Shown here: positions 8,801 to 18,118 of the stretch, one piece after another
How the letters are laid out: every line of letters starts with the position of its first letter
Position numbering within the stretch: the stretch's first letter is position 1
DNA from: Bulleidia sp. zg-1006
GTDB lineage: Bacteria; Bacillota_I; Bacilli_A; Erysipelotrichales; Erysipelotrichaceae
Assembly: GCF_016812035.1 (NCBI RefSeq)
Contig: NZ_CP069178.1
Span: 558,001-622,000 of the forward strand
Reading direction: 5' to 3'
Length of the DNA: 64,000 bases
Made by a program: the position numbers and the translations under genes
Notes under the pieces: generated by a model
Told to the model about the DNA's origin: nothing
What the model saw: the letters and a program-made list of their open reading frames with translations, nothing else
Database searches by the model: none

Positions 8801-10131
8801 TGCGTTCTCATAACATGTTAAAGGGTTCCATTTGGAAAGAAATTTTAATTTTTTTCTTTCCAATTTTACTAGGTTATTTATTTCAACAACTGTATAACAC
8901 AGTGGATGCAATGGTAGTGGGTAACTTTGTTGGAACGATTGCTTTAGGAGCCGTTGGCGGCTCAACTTCAATGATTATTAATTTAATCATTGGTTTTGTG
9001 GTTGGTTTAAGTACTGGAGCAACAGTCATTATCGCTCAATTTATTGGTGCTAATGAGAAAGATAAGGTGCATTTAACAGTTTCAACGATAATGCTTATGA
9101 ATATTGTGTTAGGAATTGTGCTCATGGTATTAGGACTCATTTTTTCAGAAGATATGCTGAAATTATTGTCTGTTCCAAAAGAAATGATGCAAGATGCTCT
9201 TATTTATCTACGTATTTATTTATTAGGCTTGATTCCCACCATGATTTATAACGCTGGTGCAGGCATTTTAAGAGCGGTTGGTGATGCGAAAAGACCTTTA
9301 TATTTCTTGATGGTGGCATCTATCACAAATATTGTTTTAGATATTTTTCTGGTTATTTATGTGCATCTTGGTGTAGCTGGAGCAGCGATAGCGACGGTTG
9401 TTTCACAAGCGGTCACCTGTGCTTTAACGCTGTACATCTTTCATGATAAAGATGAGGTGTATTACTTGGATTTAAAACAGATGAAGTTTGATTATGTTCT
9501 GTTTAAACGCATTATTAGTATTGGTTTGCCAACCGCTATTCAAGGCTCACTTTATTCCTTTGCGAATTTATTCATTCAATCTAGTGTGAATAGTTATGGG
9601 ACAGTTTCTGTCGCTTCTTTTACAGCCTTTGGTAAGATTGATATGTTCTTTTGGAATTTTTCCGGTGCCATGGGGGCTTCTTGTTTGACCTTTGTTGGTC
9701 AAAACTTTGGCGCAAAACAATTTGAACGGGTGAAAAAAGGAATTCGTATTGCTTTAGGAATGTTCCTACTTGGTTCGATTAATATTACGATAGTATCTAT
9801 TTTATTTGGTGAACAATTTTATCGCTTATTTACTCAAGATTCAGAGGTGGTAAAGGTAGGTATGCAGATATTGTGGCTAGTTGGTCCATTCTGGAATGCG
9901 GTGGCTTTCTTGGAAATCTATTCGGCTTCTTTAAGAGCGATGAATGTGATTTTTGTGCCAATGATTATATCGTTGATTGGTGTTGTTGGCGTGCGTATTC
10001 TTTGGATTCTTTTCTATCCGGGACATTCAATTTTGGATACTTTATTGGTGTATCCAATCTCTTGGTGTTTGACTGCTTCTTTCTTTATTCTCTTTTATAT
10101 CAGTGGTATTTGGAAAAAGGGAAGGATTTAA
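8800..10131 (+). CDS. MATE family efflux transporter
   Basis: 443 residues with about twelve hydrophobic segments in two related halves. The N-terminal GYLFQQLYNTVDAMVVGNFVG and the internal AGAGILRAVGDAKRPLYF are typical of the DinF/NorM-like MATE proteins that export cations or drugs against Na+ or H+. The start overlaps the last base of tdk (TAATG). Downstream is a bidirectional terminator shared with the convergent DUF1846 gene. Substrate unknown. Confidence 0.9.
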   Translation: MRSHNMLKGSIWKEILIFFFPILLGYLFQQLYNTVDAMVVGNFVGTIALGAVGGSTSMIINLIIGFVVGLSTGATVIIAQFIGANEKDKVHLTVSTIMLMNIVLGIVLMVLGLIFSEDMLKLLSVPKEMMQDALIYLRIYLLGLIPTMIYNAGAGILRAVGDAKRPLYFLMVASITNIVLDIFLVIYVHLGVAGAAIATVVSQAVTCALTLYIFHDKDEVYYLDLKQMKFDYVLFKRIISIGLPTAIQGSLYSFANLFIQSSVNSYGTVSVASFTAFGKIDMFFWNFSGAMGASCLTFVGQNFGAKQFERVKKGIRIALGMFLLGSINITIVSILFGEQFYRLFTQDSEVVKVGMQILWLVGPFWNAVAFLEIYSASLRAMNVIFVPMIISLIGVVGVRILWILFYPGHSILDTLLVYPISWCLTASFFILFYISGIWKKGRI

Positions 10132-10188
10132 ACCGTCTCTATGAGTATCGTTTATTTAATTGTTCTAATTGTATGTGAAACAAAAATT

Positions 10189-10225
10189 AAAAAGTGAATT
10201 CAACTTGAACTCACTTTTATTTTTT
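10189..10225. terminator. Bidirectional terminator
   Basis: AAAGTGAATTC and GAACTCACTTT form a stem with one wobble, with A-rich sequence on the left and T-rich on the right. It serves the MATE gene (plus) and the DUF1846 gene (minus). Confidence 0.75.
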
Positions 10226-11707
10226 CCCGTGATATAGCTTCTTTTGTGTGTATTGTGGATCAAAGGTCACATCAACACCTAATTTACGAAAAACATTATT
10301 ATCTTCATCCGGTAAGATAACGGTACTATGCGCTTGGCATCCTTTTAGATGATTTAATTGTTCAAGAGCTTCGGTGATGGTTTTATTATCTTTGGAAATA
10401 ATCACGAGAGCCATCAATAATTCATCCGAGTGTAAACGAGGATTATGGTTACCTAGATACTCCGTTTTTAATTTTTGAATTGGCTTAATAAACTCAGGTT
10501 GAATTAAAAGTGTTTCATCATCAATCTTCGCTAAAGATTTTAAAGCATTGATAATCAAGGCTGCACTTGGTCCAAATAAGGAAGAAGTTTTCCCGAGGAC
10601 AATACGCCCATCATTTAATTCCAAAGCCATGGCTGGTGCACCTGTTTCAATTGCCTTTTCTCTAGCTTTCCCCACAACAATACGATCCTCAGGACGAGCT
10701 TCAATATGATTGAGAAGTAATTCTAATTTATTAACCGCATTGGTGGACACTTTTCCTTGTGCTTTCGCAACTAAGATTTGGAAATAACGACGAAGGATTT
10801 CTTGTTTTGAAGCTTCTTTTACTGCCTCATCATCACTAATACAGAAACCAACCATATTGACCCCCATATCCGTAGGAGATTGATAAGGACAAGAACCTTG
10901 TATTTTAACAAATAATTGTTTTAAAACAGGAAAGATTTCAATATCACGATTATAATTGACAGCTTGTTTACCATAGCTTTCCAGGTGATAGGGATCCAAC
11001 ATATTAACATCGTCTAGGTCAGCTGTTGCGGCCTCATAAGCACGATTGACAGGGTGAACTAAAGGTAAATTCCAAACAGGGAAGGTTTCAAATTTCGCAT
11101 AACCGGATTTAATATGATGCATGTGATCGTGGTATAGCTGTGAGATACAGGTTGCCATTTTGCCGGAACCGGGACCGGGAGCCGTTACGACAATTAAATT
11201 ACGACTGGTTTGAATGTAATCATTTTTACCTAAACCTTCTTTGGATACAATCTTTTCGACTTCCATTGGATAACCATCGATGGGATGGTGTAAATAAGAA
11301 GGAATACCATGTCTAGTCAAAGCATGACGAAAGGCATCCGCTGCCGGTTGATTTTGGTAACGAGTGATGACTACAGAGCCTAGGTATAAATCTAAGGAGC
11401 GGAAAGCATCGATCAAACGAAACACCTCTTGATCATAAGGAATACCCAAATCCTGTCTTTCTTTACTGTTCGCAATATTGTTTGCGTTGACGGCAATAAT
11501 GATTTCCACTTGGTCTTTTAATTCAGTTAATAAATGAATTTTATTATTGGGATCATAACCAGGTAAGACCCTGGAAGCATGGAAATCTTCAAACATTTTA
11601 CCTCCAAACTCCAAGTACAATTTTCCATCAAAAGTGGAAATGCGTTCTAAAATCTTATCTTTTTGTATCTGCAAGTATTGTTTTGAATCAAATGCCTTTT
11701 TAAACAT
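10217..11707 (-). CDS. DUF1846 (UPF0371) family protein
   Basis: 496 residues matching the DUF1846 family over full length, with the characteristic start [19 protein letters not shown], the strand [21 protein letters not shown] and the glycine-rich [19 protein letters not shown], a P-loop-like segment. The family is common in Bacillota and has structures but no settled biochemical role. GGAGG precedes the ATG. It stands alone between a convergent MATE gene and the divergent pepF. I do not assign a function. Confidence 0.85.
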   Translation of the reverse strand: MFKKAFDSKQYLQIQKDKILERISTFDGKLYLEFGGKMFEDFHASRVLPGYDPNNKIHLLTELKDQVEIIIAVNANNIANSKERQDLGIPYDQEVFRLIDAFRSLDLYLGSVVITRYQNQPAADAFRHALTRHGIPSYLHHPIDGYPMEVEKIVSKEGLGKNDYIQTSRNLIVVTAPGPGSGKMATCISQLYHDHMHHIKSGYAKFETFPVWNLPLVHPVNRAYEAATADLDDVNMLDPYHLESYGKQAVNYNRDIEIFPVLKQLFVKIQGSCPYQSPTDMGVNMVGFCISDDEAVKEASKQEILRRYFQILVAKAQGKVSTNAVNKLELLLNHIEARPEDRIVVGKAREKAIETGAPAMALELNDGRIVLGKTSSLFGPSAALIINALKSLAKIDDETLLIQPEFIKPIQKLKTEYLGNHNPRLHSDELLMALVIISKDNKTITEALEQLNHLKGCQAHSTVILPDEDNNVFRKLGVDVTFDPQYTQKKLYHGKK

Positions 11708-11801
11708 AAAAAATCCTCCAGCATTTATAATAGCACTACCCTTTATGAAAATAAGGAAAAATGGTAGAATAATCTAAAAATGAAGGGATGTTTAAAAAAC
11801 A

Positions 11802-13583
11802 ATGGATCGAAAAGAGATAGCTTTAGAAGATAAATGGGATTTAAGTACTTTATTCAACAGTGATGAAGACTTTGAAATTGCCTTAAAAGAAGTCCAAAAA
11901 GAAATGAAGAGCTTAGGAAAATACGCCGGTTATTTAAACGAAGTGGCTTCTTTAAAAGAATATTTTGATTTATATTATGAAGTAGAGGGTAAGTTGGACA
12001 ATGTCTTTACCTACGCTTCTTTAAGAGAAAGTGAAGATACACGTCAAGCCAAAGCTAGCGATATGTATGCACGTGCTTATGGTGCTTATGTGGAACTGGT
12101 CAGCTTGGTTTCTTATGTACAACCGGAATTGTTATCGTTAAGTGAATCTGAATTGGAGAGCTTAATGAAGGATGAAGATTTAAAGAAATACCACTTTATT
12201 TTAGAGAAGATGGCTCGTGAAAAAGCCCATACGTTAAGTGAAAAGGAAGAAAGTATTTTAGCTTCTTTACAAGAGGTATTAAGTGCTTCTTCTCAAATCA
12301 GTTCTAAATTGATGGATGCGGATATGAAGTTTGATTCAATTTTAGATAAAGATGGAAATCTACATGAACTGAATGCATCTAATTATATTCTTTATCAAAC
12401 CAGCCCAGACCGTGTGTTAAGAGAGAATTCTTTCCGCTCTTTCTATAAGTCGTTCAAACAATTTAATAACACCTTAGCGCAAACATATAGTACTTGTGTG
12501 ACTAGTGCAACAGGGGTCGCAAAATTACGTCATTTTGATAGCTCTTTAAAGGCTTCTTTATACAATGATGCGATTCCTCAAACGGTGTATGACCAATTGA
12601 TTGAGACTATTCATGAATATATGCCGGTGATGTATCGCTATGTGGCTTTACGTAAGAAAATTTTGGGCTTAGATGAATTGCATTACTATGATTTATACAC
12701 ACCGCTTAGTGAGTTGGAAATGCAATATGATTTAAACCAAGCCAAAGAAATGGTGGTGGAAGCGGTTTTGCCATTGGGTAAGGATTATCAAGATATTGTT
12801 CGTCAAGCTTTTAAGGATCGCTGGATGGATGCATATCCAAACGATGGTAAACATTCCGGGGCTTTCTCGAGTGGAACAAGAACTTCCAATCCATTTATTC
12901 TAACCAACTTCTCGAAGACTTTGGATTCGGTTAGTACGATTGCACATGAAATGGGTCATTCTATGCACACGTATTTCACAAGTCATACGCAAGAACAACC
13001 TTATGCGAATTATTCCTTGTTTATTGCGGAAGTGGCTTCAACGGTAAATGAGAACTTATTGATTGAACAGCTTTTGGACAAAGAAACGGATTTAAAAAAG
13101 CGTCTTCATTTATTAAACCAATACTTAGAAGGATTTAAGGGAACGATTTATCGTCAAACAATGTTTGCGGAATTTGAAAAAGAAGCGCATGCTCACCGTG
13201 AACAAGGTCAAGCTTTAACGACTGAATACCTCAATGATTTATATGAAGGATTAGTGAAGGAATACTTCGGTGATGAATTGGTGATGGATCCAGAAGTGAA
13301 GTATGAATGGTCACGTATTCCTCATTTCTATCGTCCTTTCTATGTCTATGTATATGCGACAGGCTATAGCTCAGCCATTGCGATTTCTGAAAAGCTTCGT
13401 TTAGGTAGTCAAGAAGATAGGGATAATTATCGTCATTTCTTAAGCGTTGGCTCCTCGGTGTATCCTTTAGAAGCCCTCAAGATTGGCGGTGTTGATTTAA
13501 ACACAAGAGAACCGATTCGTTTGGCTTTAGAGAAGTTTAAGAGCATCGTTGAAGAAGCGGAGAAGATTGTTGAAAAGCTTTAG
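11802..13583 (+). CDS. pepF: Oligoendopeptidase F
   Basis: 593 residues of peptidase family M3B, a cytoplasmic zinc metallopeptidase that cuts short peptides. The zinc motif HEMGH sits at His382-Glu383-His386, followed by the downstream glutamate region SLFIAEVASTVNE and the substrate-binding RIPHFYRPFYVYVYATGYSSA. Length is as expected. The ATG follows GAAGGGATG. A terminator follows the stop. Confidence 0.93.
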   Translation: MDRKEIALEDKWDLSTLFNSDEDFEIALKEVQKEMKSLGKYAGYLNEVASLKEYFDLYYEVEGKLDNVFTYASLRESEDTRQAKASDMYARAYGAYVELVSLVSYVQPELLSLSESELESLMKDEDLKKYHFILEKMAREKAHTLSEKEESILASLQEVLSASSQISSKLMDADMKFDSILDKDGNLHELNASNYILYQTSPDRVLRENSFRSFYKSFKQFNNTLAQTYSTCVTSATGVAKLRHFDSSLKASLYNDAIPQTVYDQLIETIHEYMPVMYRYVALRKKILGLDELHYYDLYTPLSELEMQYDLNQAKEMVVEAVLPLGKDYQDIVRQAFKDRWMDAYPNDGKHSGAFSSGTRTSNPFILTNFSKTLDSVSTIAHEMGHSMHTYFTSHTQEQPYANYSLFIAEVASTVNENLLIEQLLDKETDLKKRLHLLNQYLEGFKGTIYRQTMFAEFEKEAHAHREQGQALTTEYLNDLYEGLVKEYFGDELVMDPEVKYEWSRIPHFYRPFYVYVYATGYSSAIAISEKLRLGSQEDRDNYRHFLSVGSSVYPLEALKIGGVDLNTREPIRLALEKFKSIVEEAEKIVEKL

Positions 13584-13593
13584 TGTTTTGGAG

Positions 13594-13625
13594 ATACCTT
13601 AATGGAAACATTAAGGTATTTTTTA
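13594..13625 (+). terminator. pepF terminator
   Basis: ATACCTTAATG pairs with CATTAAGGTAT around a GAAA loop, followed by a T run. Confidence 0.88.
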
Positions 13626-13688
13626 ATGGGAATTGGTTTGACTTTCGTTTAAATTCAGTCTATTTTTTAAGAAAAGAAAGAAGAAATT

Positions 13689-14762
13689 ATGAAATTTAAA
13701 AACAATCCAGTTAACCAAAGTATTCTCTTAATTTTTATATTAGCCATCCTCTTATTAAAGATGGATTGGATTTTTCAATCACTTGTGCATTTTCTATCAG
13801 CGTTTCACTCCTTACTAATAGGGGCAGTATTAGCGTATTTGGTGAATATTGTTTATAGCTTTTTAAGAAAGAAGAAAATCGGAAAAGGATTGGCTTTAGG
13901 ATTAGCTTATGTGCTAATCCTACTCGTCATGGTCGCTCTTTTATTTGTGATGATTCCGGAATTATATAACTCTATTGGTGCTTTAGTGAAGAACTTACCA
14001 AGTGCGATTCAAAGCCTTGGTGAAAATGAACAGTTAAAAAAATACGCCCCTTTGGTTGTTGAACAAATTCAAAAGGTAAATTGGCAAAACTATATAGAAA
14101 ATATTGTAAAGTTTGTGCAAACCAATGTTTTGAATTTAGCGAGTGGCACTTTAAGCGTTGTGAATTCCTTGGTGACGATTTTATCGGATGGTTTGATTGC
14201 TTTGATTTTCTCGATTTATTTATTGGTGAATAAGGATTATTTGAAGAGTGAAATAGCCAAGATTGTGCACCATTTCTTAAAACCGGATTGGATTTCAAAG
14301 TTAAAGTATGCGTATGGTATATTGCACCGAAATTGCCGTAATTTCATCGTTGGTCAGTTGATGGAAGCCTTTATTCTTTCAACTTTATGTGCCTTAGGTA
14401 TGCTTTTATTTCGTTTTCCATACGCTTTGTCGGTTGGTATTCTTGTTGGTTTTATCAATATTATTCCAATCATTGGTGCTTATATTGGTGGTGCTATTGG
14501 GGTATTTATGGTTTTTACTGTCAAACCAATTCTGGCGCTTTTCTTTATTATTTACTTGCTGATATTGCAACAGATTGAAAGTAACTTTATTTATCCAAAG
14601 GTTGTGGGAGCTAGAATTGGTTTACCGGCCATTTGGGTATTTACGACCGTGGTTATTATGGGATCTTTATTCGGCATTATGGGTATGTTAGTAGGAATAC
14701 CACTAGCTTCTACTGCATATCAGGTTTTACAGGAAGAATTGAAGAAAGAGCCGGTTGAATAA
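13689..14762 (+). CDS. AI-2E family transporter
   Basis: 357 residues with about eight hydrophobic segments and the AI-2E (PF01594-type) layout: an N-terminal segment pair, a soluble central part (about 100-150), then FPYALSVGILVGFINIIPIIGAYIGG (shown in part: residues around 245-270) and the C-terminal GLPAIWVFTTVVIMGSL. Members include TqsA and Na+/H+ antiporters, so a signalling role should not be assumed. AAGAAAGAAGAA precedes the ATG, a weak ribosome site. It is followed 44 bases later by a glutathione peroxidase. Confidence 0.85.
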   Translation: MKFKNNPVNQSILLIFILAILLLKMDWIFQSLVHFLSAFHSLLIGAVLAYLVNIVYSFLRKKKIGKGLALGLAYVLILLVMVALLFVMIPELYNSIGALVKNLPSAIQSLGENEQLKKYAPLVVEQIQKVNWQNYIENIVKFVQTNVLNLASGTLSVVNSLVTILSDGLIALIFSIYLLVNKDYLKSEIAKIVHHFLKPDWISKLKYAYGILHRNCRNFIVGQLMEAFILSTLCALGMLLFRFPYALSVGILVGFINIIPIIGAYIGGAIGVFMVFTVKPILALFFIIYLLILQQIESNFIYPKVVGARIGLPAIWVFTTVVIMGSLFGIMGMLVGIPLASTAYQVLQEELKKEPVE

Positions 14763-14806
14763 TCAAATAATATTGTATACAATATAAATAGATGGAGGAA
14801 TTTACT

Positions 14807-15349
14807 ATGAGCATTTATGATTACACATTAGAAAATCGTCAAGGAGAACAGGTTTCTCTTGAACAATATAAAGGCAAGGTGTTGTTGATTGTAAATACAG
14901 CAACCGGTTGCGGTTTTACCCCTCAATACAAGGATTTGCAGGAAATGTATACGTCTTTTCATGAGAGAGGTTTAGAAATTATTGATGTGCCTTGCAATCA
15001 ATTTGCAGGTCAAACACCGGGCAATGATGATGAAGTGCATGAATTCTGTACTTTAAAATACAACACAAGCTTTGATCAATTTCACAAGTCCGATGTGAAT
15101 GGCGAAGATGAGTTACCCTTATTTACTTATTTAAAGAGTCAAAAGGGCTTTGCCGGTTTTGGTAAAGGTCCTAAGGCTTTAGCTATGGCAACGATGTTAA
15201 AGAAACTTCATCCTGACTACAAAGAAACAACGGATATTAAATGGAATTTTACGAAGTTTTTAGTAGACCGAGATGGTCGTGTGGTAGAACGTTTTGAGCC
15301 AACTACGAGTATGAAAAAAGTATCCCAAGCTATCGAAACTTTACTTTAA
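14807..15349 (+). CDS. Glutathione peroxidase family peroxidase
   Basis: 180 residues of the Gpx/BsaA family. The peroxidatic residue is Cys35 in TATGCGFTPQY, encoded as an ordinary Cys codon and not selenocysteine. The glutamine of CNQFAGQ and tryptophan of KWNFTKFLV complete the catalytic triad or tetrad. Such bacterial members usually use thioredoxin; a thioredoxin reductase gene lies at 28856. GGAGG at 14793-14797 supports ATG 14807 rather than the in-frame ATG at 14792. Confidence 0.9.
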   Translation: MSIYDYTLENRQGEQVSLEQYKGKVLLIVNTATGCGFTPQYKDLQEMYTSFHERGLEIIDVPCNQFAGQTPGNDDEVHEFCTLKYNTSFDQFHKSDVNGEDELPLFTYLKSQKGFAGFGKGPKALAMATMLKKLHPDYKETTDIKWNFTKFLVDRDGRVVERFEPTTSMKKVSQAIETLL

Positions 15350-15370
15350 TCCTCCAAGGAGGATTTTTTC
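15348..15370 (+). terminator. Terminator after glutathione peroxidase
   Basis: AATCCTCC and GGAGGATT pair around AA and are followed by Ts; the stem begins inside the stop codon. Confidence 0.8.
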
Positions 15371-15385
15371 TTTTATACTTATAGT

Positions 15386-15646
15386 ATGATAACGAAGAAA
15401 GTCTTATTAAAAGAGATTGTATTTCAAGATAAACCAAATGAAATATTGAAGAAGTCGATTGAACAAAGAGGAATGGCAATTCCGGTTCGAGTGAAGGAAG
15501 TGGATGAGGGTTATCTTTGTTTAGATGGGCATCAACGCTTAACTTGTTTACAAGAATTAGGAAAAAAAGAAGCGATGGTTTGTATTGAAAATAACTTTAA
15601 GAAAGCAGGAAGTGGATTTTGGGGTCATACACAAAATCATCACTAA
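15386..15646 (+). CDS. Small stand-alone ParB-like N-terminal domain protein
   Basis: 86 residues: a short strand-helix unit followed by GYLCLDGHQRLTCLQELG, which resembles the Gly-His-Arg-Arg box of ParB/Srx-like CTP- or nucleotide-binding domains, with Gln in place of the first Arg. It lacks any helix-turn-helix or DNA-binding C-terminus, so it is not a chromosome-partition ParB. TATACT lies six bases before the ATG and no ribosome site is visible, suggesting a leaderless message. The pseudouridine synthase follows 10 bases later. Function unknown. Confidence 0.6.
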   Translation: MITKKVLLKEIVFQDKPNEILKKSIEQRGMAIPVRVKEVDEGYLCLDGHQRLTCLQELGKKEAMVCIENNFKKAGSGFWGHTQNHH

Positions 15647-15656
15647 AAGGAGGAAT

Positions 15657-16382
15657 ATGCAACGATTACAGAAAGTCATTGCTCAAGCCGGCATCGCATC
15701 AAGAAGAAAAGCGGAAGAATTAATTGCTCAAGGAAAAGTGAAAGTAAATGGTAAAGTTGTTCGGGAAATGGGGCTTCAAGTTTCTGCTGAGGATGAAATT
15801 ATCGTTAATGGACAAAGTATTCAAAAAGAAGAAAGGGTTTATTTTCTTTTGAATAAACCGAAGAAAATGATTAGTACGGTTCATGATGATTTGAAAAGAG
15901 CGACGATTATGGATTGTTTTCCAAATGTGAAACAACGTATTTTTCCGGTCGGTCGTTTGGATTATGAAACAACGGGTTTATTATTAGTAACAAATGATGG
16001 TGAATTTGCGAATGCAATGATGCATCCTAGAAATCAGATGGAGAAAACCTATGAAGTTTTCGTAGATGGTTATTTAGAGGATAGTATGTTAGCGAAATTA
16101 AAGGCCGGTGTTCCATTAGAAGATGGTATTACCTTACCAGCTAAAGTAGAAGTTCTTTCCCGAAGTCGTAAAACGAATAAGACACGCATTCATTTAACGA
16201 TTCAGGAAGGTCGTAATCGCGAAATTAGAAGAATGATGGCTTACTTTGGCGTGGATATTCATACCTTAAAAAGAATTGCTTATTCTTTCTTGGATTTGGG
16301 GAATTTAAGACAAGGAGAATATCGTCGTCTAAAGAGCTTTGAAGTAAAAAAGCTACTTAATTCAGCAGCTTGTAAGCGTTAA
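15657..16382 (+). CDS. rluB: rRNA pseudouridine synthase (RluB/RsuA family)
   Basis: 241 residues: an S4 RNA-binding domain at the N-terminus (MQRLQKVIAQAGIASRRKAE), then the RsuA/RluB catalytic domain with GRLDYETTG, where Asp102 is the nucleophile. It should isomerise a uridine in 23S rRNA. AAAGGAGG lies five bases before ATG 15657, so the longer in-frame start at 15585 is rejected. The 3' end overlaps the convergent rqcH gene by 26 bases. Assignment to RluB rather than RsuA is by general resemblance. Confidence 0.88.
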   Translation: MQRLQKVIAQAGIASRRKAEELIAQGKVKVNGKVVREMGLQVSAEDEIIVNGQSIQKEERVYFLLNKPKKMISTVHDDLKRATIMDCFPNVKQRIFPVGRLDYETTGLLLVTNDGEFANAMMHPRNQMEKTYEVFVDGYLEDSMLAKLKAGVPLEDGITLPAKVEVLSRSRKTNKTRIHLTIQEGRNREIRRMMAYFGVDIHTLKRIAYSFLDLGNLRQGEYRRLKSFEVKKLLNSAACKR

Positions 16383-17997
16383 GTTCTTCTTCGTTTGGAT
16401 CAATATAAATGGTTTTATAAGAGCCTAGTTGTACCATACCCGGTTTGGCGCCAGGTATTTTTTTAAGTTCTTTAATCAAACAATAACTGACAGGAACAGA
16501 AGAGGAATAGCGACCGGAAGAGAAATACGCAGCAATATTCGCTGCCAAACGAAGTGTTTCTTCATCCGGAGATTCACTTTCAATCACCACATGAGCGCCA
16601 TGGTAATCTTGGGCATGAAGCCAAGTGAATGATTTGGGACTATGCCAAGTAACTTCTTCATTTTGAAAGCTATTCTTACCAAATCGAATGCCTAGTCCGG
16701 TTTTTGAAACAAGGCTATGAATGGCTAGCTTTCGGTCTTTCTTTTTCTTTTGGTTTTTCCTATTTTTACGTTTTAAATAGCCTTGTTTAATGAGTTGTTC
16801 TTGAATTTGACGAGCGGATTCCACATTTGCATAAGACAATTGTTCTTCAAGGGATAAGAAATAATCACGTTCTAAGATGGTTTTTTGAATTTGTTCTTGA
16901 AGATAAGATTGACTTTTTTTACGTTTGTTATAAAGCCGGAACATCTTACGAGCATTACTCTTACAATCAAGTTCGGGATCTAAAGGAATGGTAATTATTT
17001 CATTGTTTTCATAGCTTCGTAAAGAAATGGAATTTAGCCCTTTTTCAACCTCTTCTTGATGAGCGTAGAGTAAATCTCCATAGATGCGATAACGATTACA
17101 ATCCAAGGCTTCTTGGTATTCTTCTTGTAAACGAGGTAATTTTCTTTCTTGATGTTTTCTTTCTTTTTGAATAAACTTCATGACATCACCAACCAATTGT
17201 TTGATGCGATCTTGTTCTTCAAGGTCTTTGTAAAGATAATCTAAGCCTTCTTCCAAAGAAAGCTCTTTGTTGGTGCCAAGATGGTTTAAAGCAATGGTAT
17301 GAAAATGGTTGGGGTTATGATCGTTTGAAAAATAAAGAGAGTTGGACATTTCAATTTCTTGCATAATGGCAGAAAAATGTTGTCCATGGTCTAGGCGGTA
17401 TTCGATTTCTTTGCTTAAAAGAGGGGAAAAACCGGCAAATTGAGTGGTTAAATTCTTATCTGCATCAAATTGAAAATCTTGAAAAGGATTCTTTTTTTTC
17501 TGAGCTTCACAAGGAATAAACAAAGCACCTGGTTGAATTGTTCGAACTTGATTAGCGAAAGGTGGGATACGTTTTAAGGCATCTAGAATTTTTCCTTCCG
17601 GAGAAACGAGGATACAGTTAGCGTATTTGCCCATGAGTTCAATCACAAATTGGTAATGAACAATATCTCCTAAATGATTATTAGCCCGAATGTTCATAAT
17701 TAACCAACGGTCTAATCCGACTTGTTCAATGCTTTCAATGGTGCTACCTTCTATGTATTTTCGCAATAACATCACAAAAGAAATTGGTTCTTCCGGAGTA
17801 GAGAATTTCCTATTGGTGAATTGAATGCGATTGTATAAAGAATGAGTGCTAATGAGCAATTGTTTCTTAGCATTCTTTCCATGTACTTGAAACAATAGTT
17901 CGGTATTAGACAGATTCCAAATTTTTTGAATACGAAGGGGTAAATCCGCTTGTAAAAGGGGAATCATTTTGTGTAATAAGATGCCATCAACTGCCAT
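16357..17997 (-). CDS. rqcH: NFACT protein, ribosome quality-control factor RqcH
   Basis: 546 residues with NFACT-N (start MAVDGILLHKMIPLL and a following strand-rich domain), a long charged coiled-coil centre (about 280-440) and the NFACT-R domain at the C-terminus (GLGIRFGKNSFQNEEVTWHSP, then WLHAQDYHGAHVVIES). RqcH binds stalled 50S-peptidyl-tRNA and adds alanine tails; older names are fibronectin-binding protein A. GTGAGG precedes the ATG. The tail overlaps the pseudouridine synthase gene on the other strand. Confidence 0.9.
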   Translation of the reverse strand: MAVDGILLHKMIPLLQADLPLRIQKIWNLSNTELLFQVHGKNAKKQLLISTHSLYNRIQFTNRKFSTPEEPISFVMLLRKYIEGSTIESIEQVGLDRWLIMNIRANNHLGDIVHYQFVIELMGKYANCILVSPEGKILDALKRIPPFANQVRTIQPGALFIPCEAQKKKNPFQDFQFDADKNLTTQFAGFSPLLSKEIEYRLDHGQHFSAIMQEIEMSNSLYFSNDHNPNHFHTIALNHLGTNKELSLEEGLDYLYKDLEEQDRIKQLVGDVMKFIQKERKHQERKLPRLQEEYQEALDCNRYRIYGDLLYAHQEEVEKGLNSISLRSYENNEIITIPLDPELDCKSNARKMFRLYNKRKKSQSYLQEQIQKTILERDYFLSLEEQLSYANVESARQIQEQLIKQGYLKRKNRKNQKKKKDRKLAIHSLVSKTGLGIRFGKNSFQNEEVTWHSPKSFTWLHAQDYHGAHVVIESESPDEETLRLAANIAAYFSSGRYSSSVPVSYCLIKELKKIPGAKPGMVQLGSYKTIYIDPNEEELNAYKLLN

Positions 17998-18118
17998 AAG
18001 AAAACCTCACTGATTACTATTTTAACACAAGGGAATTTCTTGTTGAGAAGGATGTATCTAGCTTTTGACTTCGTTTAAATCATGTTACACTTGTAGCATT
18101 AAAAAAAGAGGGTGTTTT

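Noticed and set aside
9873-10178. Open frame of 101 residues inside the MATE gene
   Set aside because: It overlaps the transporter in another frame, has an aromatic-rich composition typical of shadows, and lacks a ribosome site.
13689-14762. Autoinducer-2 exporter
   Set aside because: The family name is historical; members transport different things and no luxS is nearby.
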